Below are positions 29,405-36,715 of a stretch of 36,715 nucleotides of DNA, piece by piece. The stretch lies in the IMG/VR virus record IMGVR_UViG_3300017749_000041, positions 1-36,715 of that record; one strand, written 5' to 3'. The notes beneath the pieces were generated by a model. That model did not search any database and was not told where the DNA came from. It was given only the letters and a program-made list of their open reading frames with translations. This DNA is from a virus. Made by a program: the position numbers and the translations under genes. The number at the start of each line of letters is the position of its first letter. The stretch's first letter is position 1.

Positions 29405-30211
29405 ATGGCAAGACTATTAGAAGAGCGTCAAGAAGACGACAACAAAACATACGACACCTTAGAGCAAGCCCCTCAAGAAGAGGAAAACCTTGAACCAGAA
29501 CAGTCTCAGGAAGAGCAACAAGAAGAACAGGAAGAAGTACCTGAAAAATATAAAGGGAAATCCACAGCAGAAATTGTAAGGATGCACCAAGAAGCTGAAA
29601 AACTTTTAGGTAAACAAAGTTCTGAAGTTGGTGATTTACGTAAAGTTGTTGACGACTACATAACGACACAACTCTCAACACAAGAAACACAAGCAACACA
29701 GCCTGACGAAGAAGTAGACTTTTTTAGCGACCCAGACAAGGCAGTCGCACGGGCTATTGAGAATCATCCTAAGATTAAGGAAGCTGAGAAAATCAGCAAC
29801 CAATATCGACAGTCTACAGCACTTAGCAAACTGCAAAGCAAACACCCTGATATGCAGGACATTTTGCAGAATGAAAAGTTTGTAAACTGGATTAAGGATT
29901 CAAAGATTCGTCAACAGCTATTTGCTCAAGCAGATACGCAGTATGATTATGATGCCGCTGATGAACTATTTTCCCTTTGGAAAGAACGTCAGCAAGTTGT
30001 AGCACAGACTGCTAAGAATGAGCAGAAAGAAAGGAAACGTGCTGTTAAATCCGCATCAACTGGTAATGCTAGAGGTAGCGGTGAGCAACGTGCTAAAAAG
30101 GTTTATAGACGCGCAGACATTATTAAACTAATGCGTACTGACCCTGATAGATACCAAGCATTATCCGATGAGATTATGCAAGCATATTCTGAAGGGAGGG
30201 TACGAAACTAA
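29405..30211 (+). CDS. Scaffold protein
   Basis: The protein has 268 residues directly before the major capsid gene. Its N-terminal 70 residues are extremely acidic with Gln/Glu runs ('EEENLEPEQSQEEQQEEQEEVPEKYKGKSTAEIVRMHQEAEKLLGKQSSEVGDLRKVVDDYI'), then a coiled coil. The C-terminal half is helical and basic at the end ('RKRAVKSASTGNARGSGEQRAKKVYRRADIIKLMRTDPDRYQALSDEIMQAYSEGRV'). The 'YKGKS..EI...H.EAEK.LG.QS.EVG.LR' motif is common in podophage scaffolds. It guides procapsid assembly and is absent from mature virions. Confidence 0.88.
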   Translation: MARLLEERQEDDNKTYDTLEQAPQEEENLEPEQSQEEQQEEQEEVPEKYKGKSTAEIVRMHQEAEKLLGKQSSEVGDLRKVVDDYITTQLSTQETQATQPDEEVDFFSDPDKAVARAIENHPKIKEAEKISNQYRQSTALSKLQSKHPDMQDILQNEKFVNWIKDSKIRQQLFAQADTQYDYDAADELFSLWKERQQVVAQTAKNEQKERKRAVKSASTGNARGSGEQRAKKVYRRADIIKLMRTDPDRYQALSDEIMQAYSEGRVRN

Positions 30212-30232
30212 TATTATTTTGGAGAATTAAAA

Positions 30233-31186
30233 ATGACTGATTCAACTTATCCCGCAATGGAAGGCGCAGTAAACAACACTAGCGCGGCAACTTTTATCCC
30301 AGAGATTTGGAGTGACGAGGTTATTGCCTCTTATCAAAAAAATCTTGTACTAGCTAACTTAGTTAAAAAACTATCCATGACTGGCAAGAAAGGTGATACT
30401 CTTCACATTCCTAAGCCTACTCGTGGTGATGCACACGTTAAAGCCGCAAATACAGCAGTAACTATTCAGGCAGATACAGAGTCAGAAGTACTAGTAACAA
30501 TCGACAAGCACTTCGAGTACTCGCGTCTAATCGAAGACATTACTGAAGCACAAGCACTAGCTTCTCTTCGTCAGTTCTACACTGGTGATGCAGGTTATGC
30601 TTTAGCTAGACAAGTTGATAGCGACTTGTTTCAACTAGGTAAGAAGTTTGGCGACTCTGCTAATGATGACTTTATTCACAGCAACTCTTATAACTTCTCA
30701 GGCAGTAGTGGTGTTGAGGCTTATGCCGCTGACTCTGTTGCTTCAACTGATGTATTCAACGATGCAGGTTTCCGTGAGTTAATTCAAAAAATGGATGACG
30801 CTGATGTACCTATGGATGGTCGTTGCTTAGTAGTTCCGCCTTCAATCCGTAATGCTATCATGGGAATTGACCGCTACTCTTCAAGTGACTTTGTAGATGG
30901 TCGTGTTGTAAACAATGGTCAAATCGGTAACTTATACGGTATTGACATTTATGTTTCTTCTAACTGTCCTGAAATCGAAGCCGCGGGAGACAATAGCGCA
31001 GGTGGTGCTGTTAAAGCAGGTATGTTGTTCCACAAGGACGCTATGGTTCTTGCAGAGCAACAAGGCGTTCGCTCACAAACCCAGTACAAGCAAGACTTCC
31101 TTGCTACTTTGTATACTGCTGATACTTTGTACGGCACACAAGTAGTACGTCCTGAGTCTGGCTTTGTACTAGCAGTCAACGCTTAG
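30233..31186 (+). CDS. Major capsid protein
   Basis: The protein has 317 residues. 'AATFIPEIWSDEVIASYQKNLVLANLVKKLSMTGKKGDTLHIPKPTRGDAHVK' and 'ALARQVDSDLFQLGKKFG' are typical of podophage HK97-fold major capsid proteins ('fiPe.ws.ev...y..n.v.a.lv....GdTv.ip'). It follows the scaffold after 21 bases with a GGAG ribosome site and is followed by an intrinsic terminator, as is usual for the most highly expressed gene. Confidence 0.92.
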   Translation: MTDSTYPAMEGAVNNTSAATFIPEIWSDEVIASYQKNLVLANLVKKLSMTGKKGDTLHIPKPTRGDAHVKAANTAVTIQADTESEVLVTIDKHFEYSRLIEDITEAQALASLRQFYTGDAGYALARQVDSDLFQLGKKFGDSANDDFIHSNSYNFSGSSGVEAYAADSVASTDVFNDAGFRELIQKMDDADVPMDGRCLVVPPSIRNAIMGIDRYSSSDFVDGRVVNNGQIGNLYGIDIYVSSNCPEIEAAGDNSAGGAVKAGMLFHKDAMVLAEQQGVRSQTQYKQDFLATLYTADTLYGTQVVRPESGFVLAVNA

Positions 31187-31201
31187 TAGTTGTACTATCT
31201 A

Positions 31202-31241
31202 GGGGATTCCTTCGGGAGTCCCCTTTCCCTTTCTTTTTTTT
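31202..31241 (+). terminator. Strong intrinsic terminator after the major capsid gene
   Basis: A 9-bp stem GGGGATTCC / GGAGTCCCC (one T-G wobble) with the extra-stable cUUCGg tetraloop (31211-31214) is followed by a T-rich tract TTTCCCTTTCTTTTTTTT. It separates capsid from tail fibre genes. No clear promoter is visible between it and 31258. Confidence 0.93.
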
Positions 31242-31257
31242 ATCTAGGAGTTTTGTT

Positions 31258-31653
31258 ATGGGTTTATATCGTGGTATTGGTACAGTTGGTGATGCGTCAG
31301 ATAACGCTTTAATACAAGACGTTACGTCACAAGCAACTGCCGCACAATCAGCCGCAACCCAAGCACAATCCTCCGCAACATCTGCACAACAATCTGCAAA
31401 CTCTATTAAAACATTAACAGCCGCTACAGGTTTAGCGGGTTCAACAGCTACCTATAATAGCGAGACAGGTGTGCTGACCATTCCTAGAGGCAACACAGGC
31501 GAGTCAGGAGCAGACTTAACACCTGAAGTATTAAGAGAAAAAATAAAACAAGTTGATGGTGTAGATAGTAATTTAGATGCAGATAAACTAGATGGGAAAA
31601 ACAGTACACACTTTTTAAATATTAACAGTGCCTTAATAGGCGGGTTTTTTTAG
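31258..31653 (+). CDS. Tail protein with collagen-like/fibre attachment motifs (131 aa)
   Basis: ATG 31258 has TAGGAG 7 bases before it. Starts MGLYRGIGTVGDASDNALIQ, continues with an Ala/Gln/Ser coiled-coil run (ATAAQSAATQAQSSATSAQQSAN), then a 'IPRGNTGESGAD' turn and 'LDADKLDGKNSTHFLNINSALIGG', the 'L.AD.LDG..s..F' signature of many phage fibre C-termini. Probably a short fibre or an adaptor linking later fibres to the tail. First gene after the terminator. Confidence 0.7.
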   Translation: MGLYRGIGTVGDASDNALIQDVTSQATAAQSAATQAQSSATSAQQSANSIKTLTAATGLAGSTATYNSETGVLTIPRGNTGESGADLTPEVLREKIKQVDGVDSNLDADKLDGKNSTHFLNINSALIGGFF

Positions 31654-31664
31654 AGGATTAAATA

Positions 31665-33695
31665 ATGTCACAAACTATTCAAATTAAAAGAAGTGCTAGT
31701 AGTAACGTACCCTCTTCTACTCTTGCCGAAGGGGAACTAGCATACGGACACGAAGGTACTGATGCAGGTAAACTTGTAATTGGTAGACCTTTAGATTCAA
31801 ACGAAACTGCGTCAAACGATGTTATCGGTGGTAAGTTTTTTGTTGATACAATTAACAACGCAACCGCTAACAATACAGCAAGTAAACTTGTAAAACGAAA
31901 CGGCTCAGGTAACTTTAGCGCAGGTACGATTACTGCGGCTTTAACTGGTAATGTTACAGGCAACGTAACAGGTAACGTCACAGGTAATGTTACAGGTAAC
32001 TCTGCTACTGCAACAACTCTTGCAACTGCTCGTAATTTTACAGTAGGAAATACAGACCACGAATTTAGCGGTTCAGCAGATGTAGACCTTACTTCCGCAA
32101 TAAATACTCTTATTTCAGGCAATGCTAATGTTAGTGAAGTAAGTAATGCTACTTCCGCAGGAACTGCTAATACTATTGTAAAACGTAATGGTACTGGTGG
32201 TGCATATTTTGGAAATGGTATACTTTACGCGGGCGCGTTTCATGGGCTACACGTGGGTCATGTTGTTGGAGATATTAAAGCTACAAACGGTACTTCAGTA
32301 GTACTAGACAACGGTAGTGATGGAACTGATGCTACTTTTACTGGCTCGGTTACTGGTGATGTAACTGGTAATGTTAGCGGCTCTTCAGGTAGTTGTACTG
32401 GTAATGCCGCGACTGCTACTGCTTTAGCGTCAAATATTACAATTAACAGTAATACAGTAAACGGTGGTAGCAGTATTACATTAGATGCTGATGATATTTC
32501 TGAGGCTTCTTCTAATCCTAGCAACTTATACTTTACGGACACAAGAGCATATACTGCTATTAAAGCGGCTTTAGGGTCTGCTACTCATACAGACGTATCT
32601 GTTGGTTTTGATGATGCTAATGAAACTATTGCATTAACAGGTACAGCCAGTGTATCTGCGGGTACTGGTGTTGAGGTAGATAGTAATGAAGTAAGTATTG
32701 GTCAAGCTGTAGCGACTACTGATGATGTTCAATTTAATAAAGTAGGCATAGGTACAGTACCAAGTAGTTACAAATTAGACGTAAATGGTAGTTTACAGGC
32801 TAATAATTTTAGATTTAACAACAGTGGTGCTAGTGCTTACTTTGCGGCAGGTTTTGAGATAGGTACAACTGGTGGTCAAAATCCTGTTAATGCAAATACT
32901 GTTATAAAAATCATATCTGATGCATCATCAGGACTTCAGTTTGAAAACCGTGACCCATCAAACAACAGTTCAACTGTTTCTGTATTTGGTTTTGGTAGTA
33001 CTGGTACAGATTTTGTTTTAACTGGTAATAGCAACGTATTTACTACTGACTATACTAATTCTACTTTAGGTGTTGGCGGTGCAAACGTAAGCGATAAACA
33101 ACTTAAAGTACACGGTGATACGGAAATAGTAGGTGGTTTAAGAATAGAACAATCTACGTCAAATACTAGCGATAGTATTACATTTGGTAGTACCTCCGCG
33201 CAATCGCCCGATAGTTTTACTTTTAGAAATAATGAATCATCCGATACATTTACTATAGAAGATGATACCTTCCCAGTAATTACTATACCTCAAAATAACA
33301 ACCAAGTTACTGAGAATATTACGTTTCATAGAAATGTAGATTTCTCGCAGGATGTGAATGTAACAGGTACTCTTACTGTTTCAGGAGGCACTACAACTAT
33401 TACCTCAACTACACTAGCTGTTGGTGATAATTTAATTACTTTAAACAACGACCACACTGACGATACAGCGGCAGATGAAGATTGTGGTATTGAAGTTAAG
33501 CGTGGTGAGGTTTCTCCTGATACTGGTAATACAAGAGCAAAAGCTGAACTTGTGTTTGATGCAAGCGAACTTGAGTGGGTAGTTAAAACACCTGCTGACG
33601 CAAACTCAGTAACTCAAAACGCTTCTACACCAATTTTAACAGTGGACAATATTAACAGTAAAACATTTACTATTGATGGCGGGACTTTTAATTAA
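31665..33695 (+). CDS. Repeat-rich tail fibre protein (676 aa)
   Basis: N-terminus 'MSQTIQIKRSASSNVPSSTLAEGELAYGHEGTDAGKLVIGR' is a fibre attachment module ('I.IKRS.......L..GELAY.......LyIG'). The body is beta-rich, Ser/Thr/Asn/Gly-rich, with TGNV repeats (about residues 94-113). Later 'VGIGTVPSSYKLDVNGSLQANN' and 'TFHRNVDFSQDVNVTGTLTVSGGTTTITSTTLAVGDNLITLNNDHTD' are standard fibre modules. It likely forms a trimer and contributes to host recognition. No C-terminal chaperone is visible. Confidence 0.82.
   Translation: MSQTIQIKRSASSNVPSSTLAEGELAYGHEGTDAGKLVIGRPLDSNETASNDVIGGKFFVDTINNATANNTASKLVKRNGSGNFSAGTITAALTGNVTGNVTGNVTGNVTGNSATATTLATARNFTVGNTDHEFSGSADVDLTSAINTLISGNANVSEVSNATSAGTANTIVKRNGTGGAYFGNGILYAGAFHGLHVGHVVGDIKATNGTSVVLDNGSDGTDATFTGSVTGDVTGNVSGSSGSCTGNAATATALASNITINSNTVNGGSSITLDADDISEASSNPSNLYFTDTRAYTAIKAALGSATHTDVSVGFDDANETIALTGTASVSAGTGVEVDSNEVSIGQAVATTDDVQFNKVGIGTVPSSYKLDVNGSLQANNFRFNNSGASAYFAAGFEIGTTGGQNPVNANTVIKIISDASSGLQFENRDPSNNSSTVSVFGFGSTGTDFVLTGNSNVFTTDYTNSTLGVGGANVSDKQLKVHGDTEIVGGLRIEQSTSNTSDSITFGSTSAQSPDSFTFRNNESSDTFTIEDDTFPVITIPQNNNQVTENITFHRNVDFSQDVNVTGTLTVSGGTTTITSTTLAVGDNLITLNNDHTDDTAADEDCGIEVKRGEVSPDTGNTRAKAELVFDASELEWVVKTPADANSVTQNASTPILTVDNINSKTFTIDGGTFN
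31944..32003 (+). repeat. Five tandem 12-bp units encoding TGN(V/S)
   Basis: Units ACTGGTAATGTT, ACAGGCAACGTA, ACAGGTAACGTC, ACAGGTAATGTT and ACAGGTAACTCT encode four TGNV plus one TGNS. The DNA has diverged mainly at third positions, so the protein repeat is under selection. Unit number may vary between strains and could change fibre length. Confidence 0.85.
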
Positions 33696-33741
33696 ACTAA
33701 AAACACTCCGCGTACATACGCATTAATAAGAGGACATATAT

Positions 33742-34878
33742 ATGTCAGAGCAAACAATTAAACTGAAAAGGTCAAATCAAACAGGCAAAGAGCCTACTGA
33801 AGGACAATTAGAACTAGGTGAAGTAGCTATCAATACTAAAGATGGCAAGATGTTTATTAAGAAAAGTGATGAGGCAGACCCAACACCTAATGAAGAAATT
33901 GTAGAAGTAGGTAAGATAGCAAAAGGTTTAGATGCACCTACGGACGAAGTTATTACACTAGGGGACAATAACGAATTAAGTATCTCTGTTGCAGATAGTG
34001 GTGGGACTATTAATTCTACTATTTCTGAAACAGGAAATGGTAGTTTATTAATTAAAGGTACTCATCTTGGTTTAACTAGCCCTTCAAATGAACTGTATTT
34101 AATGGCTTCTGAAAATCAGGAAGTTGGTCTTTATTATGATGGTAATTTAAAACTAACCACTTCTGCTACTGGTATTAATGTTAACGATAAAATAGTTGCT
34201 GATGAGTTGGTAGTTAGTGAAAGTATTAACGTAGCCTCTGGTAAACTATTTGTATCTAACTCAGGAAGTGCAAACAGTAAGTATTATACAAAGATGGGTG
34301 ACTACGGAGAAGGTAACTTCTTCGGTAAGCACGGTTCTGTTAATGGCGCACAGTACACTCTTGGTGTCGGAAGTGGTGGTAAGATTGTTGAAGACCAACA
34401 CATTAAAACATTTAGACTGCGTGGTGATGACTTTAAAAACCTTAACACAGCCCCTAAGACATTAATTCCTGCCGAGTCAGGCAAGGCTCATATTATACAT
34501 GAAGTTGTTTTTTATGTAGATGCAGGAACATATAAAGGAACAGCCGCAGGAGGTTTTGATACTGTAAACAGACCTTGCTATGGAGTTGGTATTTTCTCTA
34601 TTGCTGATACTTATAATAGCGTGTTTTACTCATACGCAGGGCTACCTCGTAATATTCTTATAGCTGAGTCTGGTAGCTTTTTGTGGGCAGGAGAACCTGA
34701 TTCTGATTATAGGGTACTTGCTAATAGAGATATTCATTTACGCTCAAGTGCTGAACATGAAATTACTAATAGTACTAAAGTTCCAAATGGTGACCACTAC
34801 GTTAAGATACGATATTCTACTCTTAGCTTAGACGCTGACTTTGCAACTATAGACGGCTTAGTAACAACTTATTCATAA
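33742..34878 (+). CDS. Tail fibre protein (378 aa) with KLKRS N-terminal module
   Basis: The N-terminus 'SEQTIKLKRSNQTGKEPTEGQLELGEVAINTKDGKMFIKK' is the fibre attachment module shared with the 31665 protein. Beta-rich repeats follow, for example 'LMASENQEVGLYYDGNLKLTTSATGINVNDKIVADELVVSESINVASGKL'. The C-terminal about 150 residues are less repetitive and may be the receptor-binding head ('HIIHEVVFYVDAGTYKGTAAGGFDTVNRPCYGVGIFSIADTYNSVFYSYAG'). A ribosome site AGAGGAC precedes ATG 33742. Confidence 0.78.
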   Translation: MSEQTIKLKRSNQTGKEPTEGQLELGEVAINTKDGKMFIKKSDEADPTPNEEIVEVGKIAKGLDAPTDEVITLGDNNELSISVADSGGTINSTISETGNGSLLIKGTHLGLTSPSNELYLMASENQEVGLYYDGNLKLTTSATGINVNDKIVADELVVSESINVASGKLFVSNSGSANSKYYTKMGDYGEGNFFGKHGSVNGAQYTLGVGSGGKIVEDQHIKTFRLRGDDFKNLNTAPKTLIPAESGKAHIIHEVVFYVDAGTYKGTAAGGFDTVNRPCYGVGIFSIADTYNSVFYSYAGLPRNILIAESGSFLWAGEPDSDYRVLANRDIHLRSSAEHEITNSTKVPNGDHYVKIRYSTLSLDADFATIDGLVTTYS

Positions 34879-34891
34879 CAGGGTCTATACT

Positions 34892-35917
34892 ATGGCACAA
34901 GAAGAACCAATACACGTAAAGCAATCCTCAGCACACACTGTAGCAGATTCCAGAGCAGGAGGTCTTATTATTGAAAACGGAGGTAGTGTTCGTTTTCAAA
35001 CAGGACTGAGCATTTTAAGCCATGAACTATCTAGTGGTAATATATTCTTTGGTGATAGGTTAAACCCTAAAGCAGGTCAGATAAAGTATAGCCATTACAC
35101 AGATAAAATGTACATTGCTACAGGTGGTATAAACAGGGCTACGTTTGCTCCTAGCGGTTTAACAGTAAACGGACAGCTTACCTGTACTAGTATATCTACA
35201 TCAGCTAATACAAACTTTAACAGTACTGTCAACTTTGGCTCAAAGGCAACTTTTGACAACAACTCTTCTACAGTAGAGAACATTAACTTAGATGTACCAT
35301 CAGGCACAACAGTTAAGAACATATTAACTATTAGTCAGAACAATGTACATCAAGGTGGGTTACATTTCTACTACGGAGACTATGGTGCATCGGGCATGAT
35401 TTCGTTAATGAATGAACGCTTTGGTATAAAACTTAAAAGCCTTTCAATTAATGACCACGCAATAGAACCTACTACTACTGGCGGTTTAAACAAAGACAAC
35501 GCTGTAGATTTAGGTAGAAGTAACAACCGCTTTGATGACATCTATGCTACTAATGGTTCTATTCAAACGTCCGATAGTAATGAAAAGCGAGACATACGTT
35601 CTTTACAAGAAGCAGAAGAAAGAGTTGCAGTTGCTTGTAAAGGATTGTTAAAAGCGTTTAGATGGAGAGACGCTGTAGAAGATAAAGGAACAGAAGCACG
35701 TACTCACTTTGGTATTATTGCTCAAGAGTTGCAAGCGGCTTTTGAAGCAGAAGGTTTAGATGCAAGTGACTATGGTATGTTTACTAGTAATACTTGGTGG
35801 GAACATAACGGAACAATTTACGAAGTACAAGCTAATGCTCCTGAAGGTGCAACAGAACACACACGATTAGGAGTTAGATATTCAGAACTCCTAGCATTTA
35901 TAATAGCGGGTATATAA
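34892..35917 (+). CDS. Tail fibre with C-terminal S74 self-cleaving chaperone domain
   Basis: The protein has 341 residues. Residues 1-220 are a beta-rich fibre part. About 225-341 match the intramolecular chaperone (Peptidase_S74 / endosialidase chaperone). 'TSDSNEKRDIRSL' has Ser227 and Lys232 in the catalytic Ser-x4-Lys spacing, then 'HFGIIAQELQAAFEAEGLD' and 'LGVRYSELLAFIIAGI'. The domain helps the trimeric fibre fold and then cleaves itself off before the Ser. Located just before the holin candidate at 35928. Confidence 0.9.
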   Translation: MAQEEPIHVKQSSAHTVADSRAGGLIIENGGSVRFQTGLSILSHELSSGNIFFGDRLNPKAGQIKYSHYTDKMYIATGGINRATFAPSGLTVNGQLTCTSISTSANTNFNSTVNFGSKATFDNNSSTVENINLDVPSGTTVKNILTISQNNVHQGGLHFYYGDYGASGMISLMNERFGIKLKSLSINDHAIEPTTTGGLNKDNAVDLGRSNNRFDDIYATNGSIQTSDSNEKRDIRSLQEAEERVAVACKGLLKAFRWRDAVEDKGTEARTHFGIIAQELQAAFEAEGLDASDYGMFTSNTWWEHNGTIYEVQANAPEGATEHTRLGVRYSELLAFIIAGI

Positions 35918-35927
35918 GGAACTAGCT

Positions 35928-36089
35928 ATGACTCAAGAAGGGAAACAAGTTTTAGATTTAGCCGCGGCATCAACTGGTGTAATGTCTCTTGCGGCTTGGC
36001 TACCGCCTATAGCTAGTTTATTTACGATTGTGTGGTTAGGCATTCGTATTTGGGAATCAGACACAGTACAGAACTTACGTAAGTGGTGA
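35928..36089 (+). CDS. Small class II-like holin candidate (53 aa)
   Basis: Sequence MTQEGKQVLDLAAASTGVMS followed by LAAWLPPIASLFTIVWLGIRIWESDTVQNLRKW. There are two short hydrophobic stretches, about residues 10-24 and 26-43, before a basic C-terminus. The 'LAAWLPP.AS..TI.W...RI.E' pattern resembles small holins of T7/P60-type podophages in the same position after the fibres (T7 gp17.5, 67 residues). AAGGA precedes ATG 35928. Its stop overlaps the GTG of the next gene. Confidence 0.75.
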   Translation: MTQEGKQVLDLAAASTGVMSLAAWLPPIASLFTIVWLGIRIWESDTVQNLRKW

Positions 36090-36706
36090 GACTATTTTGT
36101 TTACTAATGATGTTGTCAGTAGCTACTTGGGGCAACAACACGCAGGAAGGAAGTCTTAATACTTTCCACGGTGATAATAGTACAACAAATAGCAATAACA
36201 ATACAACGGATACATCAACAAGTAACACATACAATGGTGCAGGAAGTAGTAGTGAAATACCAGTAGGTTCTGCTATCACACCTAGCTATATGTCCAACGG
36301 TATGGACACTTGTCTTAAAGGAACAGGCGGTTCTTTGCAGACAGTAGGAATAGGGTTGTCAAGCGGTAGTTACGAGGTAGACCCTAACTGTGACCGTAGA
36401 CGAGACGCTAAGTTGTTGTCGGACTTAGGAATGAAGGTAGCCGCAGTAGCCCGTATGTGTGAAGCAGTAGAAGTATGGAAGAGTATGTTTTTGTCAGGGA
36501 CACCTTGCCCTATATTGAGTAACGGTAAGTTAGTTGTTGGTAAACGTGCAGTATTAATAATGAAGAGACAACCTGAAATATACATACCTGACTATAAAGA
36601 CAACACCGAATGGTACAACACTATACTAAACATTGGAGGAGAGGACACAGATGAAGAAGATGATATTATCTCTGTTAGTGCTAAGTTCCGTAGCACAAAG
36701 CAGTGA
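36086..36706 (+). CDS. Exported Cys-containing phage protein (206 aa)
   Basis: GTG 36086 overlaps the holin stop (GTGA). The GTG one codon earlier is also possible. Signal peptide 'MRLFCLLMMLSVATWG' then a Ser/Asn/Thr-rich linker (NSTTNSNNNTTDTSTSNTYNGAG). A conserved-looking domain with paired Cys follows: 'MDTCLKG...VDPNCDRRRDAKLLSDLGMKVAAVARMCEAVEVWKSMFLSGTPCPI'. The 'NPxC-R....L...GMK.AAVA.MC....V...M...GTPCP' block occurs in marine phage proteins I recall without function. The acidic C-terminus overlaps the next exported-protein gene across the circle join. Probably acts in the periplasm or on the virion. Confidence 0.78.
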   Translation: MRLFCLLMMLSVATWGNNTQEGSLNTFHGDNSTTNSNNNTTDTSTSNTYNGAGSSSEIPVGSAITPSYMSNGMDTCLKGTGGSLQTVGIGLSSGSYEVDPNCDRRRDAKLLSDLGMKVAAVARMCEAVEVWKSMFLSGTPCPILSNGKLVVGKRAVLIMKRQPEIYIPDYKDNTEWYNTILNIGGEDTDEEDDIISVSAKFRSTKQ

Positions 36707-36715
36707 GTTAGACAA
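36610..36715. repeat. 106-bp terminal direct repeat, right copy
   Basis: Exact copy of bases 1-106. Joining the two ends restores a continuous late operon: the exported-protein gene ending at 36706 overlaps the next gene, whose start at base 42 corresponds to 36651 here. Confidence 0.95.

Overview
This window is the complete genome of a small, virulent-looking tailed phage of the podovirus (T7-like) body plan. It is assembled as a circle and opened inside the late operon. Bases 1-106 and 36610-36715 are identical, so the unique length is 36,609 bp. The gene set suggests a marine environmental phage: T7-type DNA polymerase, primase-helicase, endonuclease I and tail tubular proteins, no phage RNA polymerase, a monomeric B12-dependent (class II) ribonucleotide reductase, repetitive tail fibres and a cluster of small Lys-rich proteins. 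The closest types I can name from content alone are the B12-RNR-carrying marine podophages (cobavirus-like or pelagiphage-like). That is inference, because no search was run. The host must supply adenosylcobalamin and a sigma70-type RNA polymerase.

Layout. Leftward (minus strand, 23115 down to 12906): a string of small overlapping early genes (23115-21011), then a promoter at 20962-20997. After it come an ssDNA-binding-like protein, primase-helicase, family A DNA polymerase, two PD-(D/E)XK-type nucleases, endonuclease I, a small gene broken by an in-frame amber codon, a DUF3310-type protein and finally the ribonucleotide reductase. A bidirectional terminator at 12877-12897 separates this operon from the convergent end of the late operon.

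Rightward (plus strand, 23832 to 36706, continuing through the circle join to 12873): small terminase-like protein, M15 peptidase endolysin, large terminase, portal with an out-of-frame coiled-coil gene buried in its 3' end, and four consecutive small basic proteins. A second promoter at 28769-28797 is followed by scaffold, major capsid and a strong terminator at 31202-31241. Then come tail fibre proteins (one with an S74 self-cleaving chaperone), a small holin candidate, two exported Cys-containing proteins, a TM/coiled-coil protein, a three-TM-type holin candidate, a 698-residue virion-like protein, tail tubular proteins A and B, a further fibre-like protein and the internal virion (DNA-ejection) proteins.

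The only long non-coding region (23116-23831) lies between the divergent operons and is the most unusual part. It holds an approximately 245-bp block of about 66% G+C rich in alternating purine-pyrimidine (Z-DNA-prone) and G-tract sequence. Two 25-bp dyads of identical design (TGACC-N14-GGTCAC) flank the block. A perfect sigma70 promoter and several copies of a CTWAAGTAT motif, including a perfect 16-bp palindrome, lie to its right. The same motif, or near-matches to it, recurs at the other two main promoters, and the two late promoters share a dyad over the -10/+1 region. Together these look like an origin/control region and a phage-wide operator system. No cognate regulator gene is recognisable.
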